A stretch of 64,000 bases of DNA from Pleodorina starrii. Taxonomy: Eukaryota > Chlorophyta > Chlorophyceae > Chlamydomonadales > Volvocaceae. The translations under genes were made by a program, and so were the position numbers. The notes under the pieces are model-generated. The model did not search any database. It worked only from the letters and a program-made list of their open reading frames with translations, and was not told where the DNA came from. The stretch spans positions 1,726,501-1,790,500 of the forward strand of contig BRXU01000011.1 of NCBI GenBank assembly GCA_030267565.1, in the 5' to 3' direction. Of the stretch, positions 55,951 through 64,000 are shown in pieces (positions within the stretch are counted from its first letter, which is position 1; each line of letters starts with the position of its first letter).

Positions 55951-58744
55951 AGGGTTTGGGAAAGCTGGAACCGGTAGGGGTAGGGGGTAGGGGGTAGAAA
56001 GGGCGCGGGGCAGGCGCGGAGCGGCCAAGCGGGGTAGGGGCAGGGGCAGGGGGCGAGGAGCATGGTTGTGTGGGCCCCTGACGGCGGCGGCTGCTGCAGC
56101 GGCGTTGGCGGGGTTGAGGCTTACTGCTCCGGAATCGCCCCCGAAAGGCAGTGGTTGGATGCCGGTTAGTTGGCGGTTGACAGATGAGCCCGACGCGGAG
56201 CAGCCCCCTGGGGACGTACGACAGGGTGGGGTTGAACTCTGGGTCGAAGCTGGCTGTGAGGGGGGCGGGCTGGCGCTGTGCGGGCGGCAGTGCCGTGCCG
56301 TGGTCTCTTGCCTCTTTGCTGCAGGGAGCCATTCCTTGAGGGACGACTTCCCGCAGAGCCGCCGCGTGTGGTTGGGACCAGCTGCGGAGCTGCGCCAGAG
56401 CTCCGGGGACTTGGCCCAGGGGAGTGGCGCGCAAGTGACTCTTGCGGCCAACCGCGTGGGGGGGATGTCAGGGGGGCAGGGGAGTCTGCGTGTAGAGTTT
56501 TAGGGGACCATGGGGGCCCGCGCATGCGCTGTGTGACATCTGGCATGGCGTGGTTTGGAGCACAGTCACCGTCGCCGTCGGGGGCGCCAGGTCGACTATT
56601 GCTCCAAACCACCGGGGTGCCCGCTGCGGACGTTGTGGGGCCTCTGCGCCTTTGGTGCACCCTTCACTCACACCGCACATGTGTTGACTCGTCCTTGCGG
56701 TGGACCGCAGCAGCCCCCGGGTGGGGGCTGCTGTCAGGGCGCAGGGTGTGCGACGAAACGCTCTCTGCCGCTGGTCGCCAGGCTGCTGCACCTGGAGTAC
56801 GACAGCACGCAAAAGTGACGCTTCGGTATTTGGTCCGCCACGCCATCCGTGGCGTGGTGGGCTGCAGCGGCGCCCGCGCGCTGCGTGTGTGCTGTCACCG
56901 TGGTTGTAGCTGCTTTCCTGCCTGGCATGCTGGCAGAGGATGTGCCGGACCCGGTGGGGACAGGTTTCGGAGCCACGGGGGCCCGTGTCGATCCTCCTGG
57001 CCTGGGACCTAGTCCATCGCCTGTTGGCCAGGTAGAGAAGACGACTTCGCGCGCGGGCTGGTGTGTTGTAGGCTGAGCAAGCGCCATCAGCAGGCCCCAT
57101 GACGTCATCACCGCTAAGGCATTGCCGTTGCAGTTGCTGGTGAGTACGAGTTGCCGTGCAAAGGGCACCGTACGGTCTGCAGGCAGGCCGAACGCGGGGG
57201 AGGAGGCAGGTGGTGCGGGCTGGCGCTGGAGCTGGGGGTCGCACTTGGGTGGGGTGGGGTGGTACTGCCGTGGCAACGGCGGGCGCGCCGACAGGAGGTC
57301 GCAGGTACGGGGTGCAAATGGGGTCGGCGCCGCGCTGCTGTATGCGTTGCTGCGGTGGCCGCTGCTGCGTCGGCGCCTGGAGACGCCATACTCAGGACTG
57401 GCCGGTGTGTGCAAAGGACGCAGCGAACACGGATACACACGCGGCTTGACATGCCCCGGCCAGCCTCCCAACCAAGACGTGTGGGCACACAGTGCCGGGC
57501 GACCCGGGAAACACACACTGTCCCACGCCCGAAGTTCCAGGCCGCTGTCTGTCTGTCAGTCTACGAGCTGCCGAAACCACCCCACGAGCACGCCGGCAGG
57601 ACCCTCGTGACACACTTCACCCGCCGGGCTCACTGTCTTCGCAGTCAGTGCAGGCGGGAGACGCGGTCAGTGCCCGCGCGGACGTCCATCGCGTGACGTC
57701 GCCGATGACCGGCATCTGCACACACAAGAGCCGCAGAGGGCTTGGTACTCGCGCCATGAAGAAACATACACGTCCTAAGCGCGCGACCACGACCATTGCA
57801 CACCAGTACCCGCACCAGCACCACCCGTGCATTTCGCTATCTCTGCTCCAAATTCTGGCGCCGCGGCACACGCTCGCGTCCCTTCCCTCTTCGAAAGTAC
57901 TGTGGTGCCCCAGTCAGGCGCACAGGTGGCTCATCACCCCGGTGTCGCCCCGCGGCGCCGCGCGATTGTAGCCGCGCACCCAAACCACGCCTGGGTATCA
58001 AACGCAGCCACGGCCGAGGGGGCGCACCACATGCGCATGGCCTCAATCATCAGCCAGGTCAAGAAACAGCGAAGTCCAAGTCCAAGCGTGGTCCAAACGA
58101 CACAAAACACGGCCGAGTCGCGGCCTCTTTCCTACACTTGGCCACGGCCCCAGAACCATCATCAGAACCCCCCCTCTGCAGGGCAACCGTCCGTCAGCGG
58201 TCCGGTCCATCCAAACCAACGTCGTACAGTTGGCTGGTCTGGCTCCCTGGCTGGTCCGGCTTCAGACCAGTCCAGACGCAGCCGATGGTGGGTCAATCCA
58301 GTTCGCCACTATCAAGCCGGGGAGGGCACGTGGGGCCGATATGCGACCCTCCTCTGGGCAGCTGCGTGTGCGCGGCCCTTCCACTGCCGGGGGAGAACCA
58401 CCCATCCTCCTCGATGCGCCGATGCGCTGGAGGCCGCGCGCTGCCGTCTCCTGGCCTCGCGCCACCACCGCACTGCCCATCCCCTTACCCCACCATCCCC
58501 ACCACTTAGCCACAGGGAACTCCCTTCGGTCGAGCGCAGTGCCTGTCCAACGCGCCCCCCGCCTTCCCCATCACCTCTCATCGGTCAAACCCCAAACACC
58601 CCTCCCGCCCTCCACCCCCTCCACCTCCGCCTCCTCTCTCTCCCCCCCTTCCCACCGCGCGCTCCTTATCTCCTCCGCCCCTCCGCCAACACCTCCTTCT
58701 CCATCCCTCCGCCGCGACACCTCCTCCTTCCTCCACCTCCCCCG
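55951..58744. other. Convergent intergenic region between TIM50 and ODA6
   Basis: About 2.8 kb. Long ORFs on both strands (for example 56278-57012 plus, 56734-57516 minus) overlap each other and have no recognisable domains, so they are treated as GC-driven. The part next to ODA6 (58550-58744) is pyrimidine-rich, probably its 3' UTR. Confidence 0.5.
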
Positions 58745-60457
58745 CTACTCCGCGCCCACGTCCACCGCCGAGCTGCCTCCTCCTGCCAGCGTCTGCATGC
58801 TGGATCCCGTCGACTTGAAGAACTCGTCCTCCAGCGCCCGCAGCTGCTCCTCCGTCACGCGGTCCGTCACCTCGTCCTTGCGCGCCATCTCCTTGCGCGC
58901 CTTGACCTTGGCCTCCTTGATAGCCTTCTCCAGGTTCTTCTCCCGCGTCTGCTCGCGCTCCAGCATCGCGCTGATAGCCGACTTCTCCGACGGCGCCGCC
59001 TCCGACAGGCCGGCGCTGAGGTGCAGCACCGAGGTGCAGCCGTCCGCGGTGCCCACCGCCACCGTGCTGCCCGACTCCTGCACCGCAAAGGCGGTGAGCG
59101 GCAGGTCGGAGACCTGCACCGTGAGCGTAGGCTCGTTGTGCTTGTAGTACAGGTCCCACACGTCCAGCGCGCCGTCCATCTTGATGGTGAAGAAGACGCC
59201 GGGGCGGGAGGGCGACCAGGTGCCGCCGGTGAGGTAGGTGGGGTGGTACTTGGTGGTAAGGATGGGCGTCTTGACGGTGGTGTCCTCCACCCACACGCGC
59301 GCGGTCCAGTCGCCGATGGATAAGAAGTACTTGGAGTTGAAGGGGTTGCGACGCAGGCCGTAGATGGGGCCGTGGTGGCCGGACAGCACGTACTTGACGC
59401 GGTCAACGGGGTTCTTGGCCTTGCGGTTGCAGGAGAAGATCTGGCCCTGCTCGGTACCCACCATGAAGTTGGTGGGGCCGGCGTTGGTGTCGTACTCGAG
59501 TACGACACCGCCCACCATATTTTCCGAGTTCTTCTCCTTGAGCGGCATGGACTCCACGCACTCGGCCAGCTTGCGGATGTCCCACCAGAAGATCATGCCG
59601 TCCGTGGAGACGGTCATGCACTCGGTGCCGGTCTTGGACTGCAGCCAGGCAAAGTCGTAGACGGGGTCGCGGTGCGAAAAGTCAATGGGCGTGGCCTCCA
59701 CCGGGCCGTTGCCCTTGCGCACGTCGAAGTACGCCATCTGGCCGTTGTACTGGCCCGCGCCGACCAGGTTGTTGTCCTTGAGGTTGAACTTGGCGCAGCA
59801 GATCTGGGAGGTGGGCACCATCTCGTACTCGGGCGTGTTGGGGTTGTTGACGTCCCAGATGTAGGAGCTGAGCGGCATGCCGGCGGGCTGCTGCTGGAAC
59901 TGCAGGATGCTGTAGGCGATGACGACCTTGGGCACGGCGCCGTCGGGGTGCCAGTTGACGTAGGAAGCGGAGCGCTTGATGGAGTTGGGGTCCTTGAACA
60001 CGGTCACGGTCTTGACGTGCGGCGCCTCCGAGGTATGGTCCGTGGTCACGTTGGTAAAGTACTCCTGGTAAATGTCCACGGCGTTGTTCTGCTTGATGAG
60101 GTCCTCCACCGACACCCCCAGCTGCACCACCGTCTTGATGTAGTCCTCGTCCTTCTCGACCTTCTTGCGGTAGCGGATCGTGTGCTCCGCCTCCGTGTAG
60201 TCCACGTCCTTGGGCCAGCCGCCCTCCACGTGGCTCATGGCCTTGTTGACCAGGATGACGGCGTTGGTGTTGGCCTCGTGCTCGGACATCTCCGGCACGC
60301 ACTGCGTGACGGTGGTGACGGGATTGCGCGGGATGTACTCGCGGCCGTGGTCCTCATTGGGCCGAATGTCGGCGAGCATCTCGCTGCCCTCGTCCGTGAA
60401 CTTGGGCCAGCGGCCAAACTGCTTGCGCAGCTTGATGTACTGGTGGTAGATCTCCAT
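58745..60457 (-). CDS. ODA6: Outer-arm dynein intermediate chain IC2 (ODA6/IC69, DNAI2 orthologue)
   Basis: One uninterrupted 570-residue frame starting at ATG 60457 (MEIYHQYIKLRKQFGRWPKF), close in length and sequence to Chlamydomonas IC69/ODA6. The N-terminal region (SEMLADIRPNEDHG, REYIPRNPVTTVTQCVPEMS) is diagnostic of this chain. The middle is a WD-repeat propeller with WDV/WWDI/WDLYY ends and STDGMIFWWDI. The C-terminus is a charged helix (MLEREQTREKNLEKAIKEAK) that likely contacts other arm subunits. IC2 dimerises with IC1 at the base of the outer dynein arm, needed for docking and assembly in cilia. Odd for this window: there is no intron in 1.7 kb, while neighbours have introns every 100-250 bases. 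Confidence 0.97.
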   Translation of the reverse strand: MEIYHQYIKLRKQFGRWPKFTDEGSEMLADIRPNEDHGREYIPRNPVTTVTQCVPEMSEHEANTNAVILVNKAMSHVEGGWPKDVDYTEAEHTIRYRKKVEKDEDYIKTVVQLGVSVEDLIKQNNAVDIYQEYFTNVTTDHTSEAPHVKTVTVFKDPNSIKRSASYVNWHPDGAVPKVVIAYSILQFQQQPAGMPLSSYIWDVNNPNTPEYEMVPTSQICCAKFNLKDNNLVGAGQYNGQMAYFDVRKGNGPVEATPIDFSHRDPVYDFAWLQSKTGTECMTVSTDGMIFWWDIRKLAECVESMPLKEKNSENMVGGVVLEYDTNAGPTNFMVGTEQGQIFSCNRKAKNPVDRVKYVLSGHHGPIYGLRRNPFNSKYFLSIGDWTARVWVEDTTVKTPILTTKYHPTYLTGGTWSPSRPGVFFTIKMDGALDVWDLYYKHNEPTLTVQVSDLPLTAFAVQESGSTVAVGTADGCTSVLHLSAGLSEAAPSEKSAISAMLEREQTREKNLEKAIKEAKVKARKEMARKDEVTDRVTEEQLRALEDEFFKSTGSSMQTLAGGGSSAVDVGAE

Positions 60458-61440
60458 GGCGGTGGCGGGTGGGGGAAGGGGGGTTGAGCGCCGCTGCTGG
60501 GCGCCGCACCAGGTGGTGGGTGGTGGTGGTGCTGCTGCTGGCGCCGCTGCTGAGGGCGCCGGGTTGGGTGCCGGTGCCGCGGGTGTGAGCCGCCGCCGCT
60601 GCTGCTGCTGTTGCTGCGCCGGTGTGAGCCGCTGCTGCGGCCGCTAGCGGCTGGTCGCCGTTAGACCCGCGCCGGCGAGTCGGCGTCCGGCAGGGGCTGT
60701 ACGCGCGTTGAAAAGCCGCTCGGCTGCGCCCTCCAACGCCAGCCCTGCGTGTACAATGCCACGAGGGGGGATACGTACAAGGCGCTCAGACTGTGCACAA
60801 GGTTTGGCGGAATTGGCGCATGCCTAGTCGCACACATGGGCACAGTGGGCGCGTCAATGGACCTCGACGAGACAAGGAGTGACAAAGCAAAGTGCATTTT
60901 GCGCAGCAGTCAGCCCTTGCTAAGGGGCCGCGCGAGGCCGCGATGCCTTCCACGACGCACCAGTCGCAGCTGTCAACACCGCTCAAGCAGCTCCGGAAAT
61001 CTACTGCTTAAAGGTATTCTTTTATGTGGGTCCATCCATTACAGAGACGGGCAGGGCAAGGCGCGTTCAAAGGCCGAAAGTCTTATATATCCTCGGCAGA
61101 AAGCAGACGTGTGAGGTGGTATATTGCAGTTGCCTCCAGTGACGCTCAAATAACGCGTTTCCCTTGCTTCCGCAGGTGAAGCTGACCTTGGTAAGACCGC
61201 AAGTTTGCCGTACTTCCGAAAACAAATTGTCTGGTAGGTGTTAGCATACCTGGTCAGCCAAGGCAGCTGACAGAGGTTAGGGGGAGGTCCTAGAGTCTGT
61301 CATATTTTAGCTGGTTCCAACATATGACCGCGTATGTCACTGACAGCATCGCAGCCAGGCACGGCATTCTTACCATAACAGCACATCCATAATACCTCTG
61401 CCTTTCTTATTCAACCAATAAATTTGCGCTTTCCTGAGCA
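60458..61440. promoter_or_regulatory. Shared upstream region of ODA6 and CstF-77
   Basis: 983 bases between divergent starts. The ODA6-proximal part (60520-60650) is rich in CTG/CAG triplets, likely its leader. AT-rich stretches occur near 61000-61100 (TTATATAT at 61083-61090) and 61395-61430. Confidence 0.5.
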
Positions 61441-63733
61441 ATGGATCGCGACCGAGACCGCGACCGTGGGCGGGGCGGCGGGAGACCTGGACCGGCTCCC
61501 GGACAGCTGCTGGAGAAGGTAATAGCATGACGCTGTGCATCAACCATACGCCACCCCATCAAAGGCGATGCCCTCGCAATAACCCCCCGCCAACCACCGC
61601 GACTCGGGATTCCGATCGACCCCAGCTGTTCGTTTCCTCCCGGTGACACACCACCCCCGCCACATCTTGTTGCATGTGCACCAGGGGGCAGCCGCCTCGT
61701 ATGCGAGGGGGGAGGGGGAACCGCCTCCCGGGCTCCTGCCAACGTGCGGGCGGGGCGTACGTGCCCACCCGAGGGCGTCCCTGAGCCGCGAACCTGCCCC
61801 CATCCGCCCTTCCCACCCGCTCCCCCTCCAACGGGCCACAGGTCCGGCAGCTACGCGCCAAGATAGCGCAGGACGTGTACGATGTGGTGGGCTGGGATCA
61901 GGCCTGGGAGGAGCTCAAATCCATGCAGCTCACGGACGAAGTACGGGCCATCTACGAGGAGCTGGCCGCAGCCTTCCCCACAAAGGTGAACGGAGCAGGA
62001 CCCACACGGGGTTCCCCACCGGGCGAATCGCTGGCGGTCTGATGGAGTGGGGGGGGGAGGCTCTGGGGCCCAGATGTGCGTTGCGGTGCTGGGGGACGCA
62101 TCAGCCCCGCGACGCACATCAGCCTCGGGAGGGGGGGTCAGCCCCGCAGGGGATCACAGCCCCCGGCGTCCCCGGGTGGGGGACCGGTCCGTCTCAGGCC
62201 CGCGGCAGCCAGCTGCCACCAGACCTCGCGGCAGACCGCTTGACAGGCGCTGGCGGTGGTGGCGAAGGAAGGAGAGGGCGGCGCCGGTACAGGAGGCGGT
62301 GATGGAGAGCGGACAGCGGCGGAAGATGGCGCAGCTCCCGCCTCTTCGGCTGGCTGAGCTCCGAAGCCGCCCCTCTGCCGCCCCCGCCGCCTTTTGGGCC
62401 CCAATCCAGCCCAGCCCGGTGGTGTGGGGACGGGAGCTGCGGAGTAAACCCACTCCGGCCAGCGCCTGCCCCTCAGCGCCGCGGCTGCCCCTCAGCGGTC
62501 GTGGCCAGAGGCCAACCCCCTGCCGCCCTCTTTGCCCCGCGTCTGGAGCGCTGCGTCCGCTTGGCGGCTGAAGGCGGCCCCGCCAGGCCGCAACAGCCGC
62601 GTGGCGCGACCTGCGGCCTGGCGGCGCCATAGCCGCGCCGCACGGTGGCAGCGCGCCTCCGGCGATTGGGTGCAATGCAGCGGCACTGGACCGGCAGCGG
62701 TACCTGTACCGGACCAGTTGGCAGCGGGGCACTGAACCGGCAGCGAGGCACTGGATTGGGCTGCAGCGGCAACCACATGTGACCAGGGGCGGGCGAGCGG
62801 GCGGACGGGCGCAGGGGCGCGTGTGGGCGGTCGTCTTTCTGAGGAGCGACAGTTGGGGTCTCCGCGCGGAAGCAGGGGCAGGGTGGCAGCGGCAGGAGCT
62901 GTGGCTTGGGTGGAGAGGGACGGCAGCGCCGTGCTGCTGCTGGCGACGGGGCGGTGGGGGTGCGGCGCCAGGGCCCCGCTGCATCCCGGCCGCCCCCCTT
63001 TTTCCCCGGGTGGAAGCGCTGCCCGGCCCGGCTCAGCCTCCCGCCTTGCCTGGTCGTTCGTCGCGCTCTTGCGCGCCATCACCCCATGGGACGGATTGGG
63101 GGGGGGCAGGTCGGGGGGCGCAGCCACGGCGGGGCCGGCATCAGGGCCCCGATCCGATCCCGGGGAGGATAGGGCCGGCATCAGGGCCTGCAACCCCTCC
63201 GGCACGCCACCCGCACTACACAGCCCGCCCCAGCCGGGCGTCTTCGCCCCGTCCGGACCCAATCCCTGCCCCCTGCCTCCCTGCCTCCCTCCTCTTAAGC
63301 AACGCCGGGTCCGTTCACCGGGGTTGCCCCCCCTCGACCACTGCCCTGCGGCCCGTCTCTTTCTTACCCTCCCTCCTTGTCCCCTGGTTCCCTCCCCCCT
63401 TGCCCCCGAACCCTCCCCCTTCTCCCCCGCGTGGCCATCTCCCACCCGCCGTGATGTCGTCCCGCTCGCCCCTTCTCAGCCTCTTCCCCGCTCCCTCTGA
63501 TCCTCCTGCCCCCTCATCTCCCCCTCCCCTCATGCCCGGACGTGCAAACCTAAAACCCCTAAAACCCCTCCCCTTCCCCCCCCAGGCTGACTTGTGGTGC
63601 AAGTACTCTGAGTTGGAGCTGGCTGCTGGCAACATGTCGGGTCTCAAGTCCATCTTCCAGCGCTGCCTCATTGCGGTGCCCTGCCTGGAGCTGTGGGGGC
63701 TGTACATGAAGTTCATAAGGAGGTCGAACAAGA
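61441..63733 (+). CDS. CSTF3: Cleavage stimulation factor subunit CstF-77 (Rna14), 5' part
   Basis: Exons 61441-61518, 61842-61985 and 63586-63733, then past the right edge. The visible 123 residues start MDRDRDRDRGRG and continue with HAT-repeat (half-a-TPR) helices: VYDVVGWDQAWEELKSMQLT, VRAIYEELAAAFPTK, ADLWCKYSELELAAGNMSGL, KSIFQRCLIAVPCLELWGLY and MKFIRRSNK. The spacing of W, Y/F and R residues and the WGLYMKFIRRSN end match the first repeats of CstF-77/Rna14. This scaffold dimer holds CstF-64 and CstF-50 in the nuclear complex that selects the cleavage and polyadenylation site. Intron 2 is about 1.6 kb, the longest in the window, with low-complexity ORFs that are not real genes. Confidence 0.88.
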
Positions 63734-64000
63734 GTGAGGGGGGAGGGGGAGGGGGGGCTTGGGGGAGGGGGAGGGGAGGGGAGGGGGGAGGGGAGGGGGG
63801 CTTGGGGGAGGGGGAGGAGGGGGGAGGGCTTGGGGGAGGGGGGGAGGGCTTGGGGGAGGGGGCAGGAGGAGGGAGAAGGGGAGGGCTTGGGGGAGGGAAG
63901 TCCAGCAACAAGGGTGAGGGCTGAGAGGTGAGTGAGTGAGGGGAGGGCATGGAGGGAAGGAGAGGCTGGAGAAGTGCGGGCGGGTTGGTGGTTGGGGGAG

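Noticed and set aside
56278..57516. Overlapping long ORFs on both strands between TIM50 and ODA6
   Set aside because: They are mutually antisense, lack domains, and no phase-consistent exon chain could be built.
57827..59323. 498-codon plus-strand ORF
   Set aside because: It overlaps ODA6 on the opposite strand and its composition is that of a frame shadow; ODA6 is a clear match.
62492..63445. 317-codon minus-strand ORF in the CstF-77 intron
   Set aside because: Gly/Arg/Pro-rich low complexity, typical of GC-driven open frames.
63547..63570. CCTAAAACCCCTAAAACCCC as telomere-like sequence
   Set aside because: Only two imperfect units (9-base spacing, not the 8-base CCCTAAAA repeat); it is part of the acceptor pyrimidine tract.

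Overview
This is nuclear DNA from a green alga, most likely a volvocine (a Chlamydomonas/Volvox relative). The evidence is strong GC richness, long runs of simple repeats, many short introns with GTGAGT/GTGCG donors and pyrimidine-rich CAG acceptors, poly-Q/A/G tracts in proteins, an octotricopeptide-repeat (OPR) type protein, and an outer-arm dynein intermediate chain close to Chlamydomonas ODA6. Eleven genes could be built. Exons were joined by hand from splice signals and reading phase, and every junction listed keeps phase.

Layout: (1) 211-3917 minus, EF-hand protein running off the left edge; (2) 5969-9662 minus, DDX47/Rrp3 DEAD-box helicase for rRNA processing; (3) 10542-18458 plus, large OPR-like organelle RNA factor with a 731-residue low-complexity head; (4) 20840-26336 minus, unrecognised Q/G-rich coiled-coil protein; (5) 28892-31231 minus, TATA-binding protein with a long C-terminal tail; (6) 31923-32279 plus, RNA polymerase II subunit RPB9; (7) 33246-43817 plus, 20-exon EF-hand MscS-type channel; (8) 48081-49616 plus, chloroplast co-chaperonin CPN20; (9) 51332-53927 minus, TPT/nucleotide-sugar-type transporter; (10) 54384-55950 plus, TIM50; (11) 58745-60457 minus, ODA6 (dynein IC2), with no intron; and 61441 to the right edge, plus, the 5' part of CstF-77, making twelve gene entries in all.

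Genes are often head to head: DDX47/OPR, TBP/RPB9, transporter/TIM50 and ODA6/CstF-77 share upstream regions of 0.46-0.98 kb. The TBP/RPB9 pair puts two parts of the same Pol II initiation machinery on one shared promoter region. Otherwise the genes are unrelated housekeeping functions: rRNA processing, Pol II transcription, mRNA 3'-end formation, plastid folding, mitochondrial import, cilia and membrane transport.

The most unusual signal is in the introns. Several families of short dispersed sequence recur in introns of unrelated genes. Most copies are in the sense orientation and close to the 3' splice site, and one family is inverted near donors and direct near acceptors. This resembles introner-like or MITE-derived intron sequence. 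A 1.27-kb block of about 106 perfectly phased 12-bp repeats (46035-47310) is the largest repeat and leaves a 684-codon minus-strand reading frame open.
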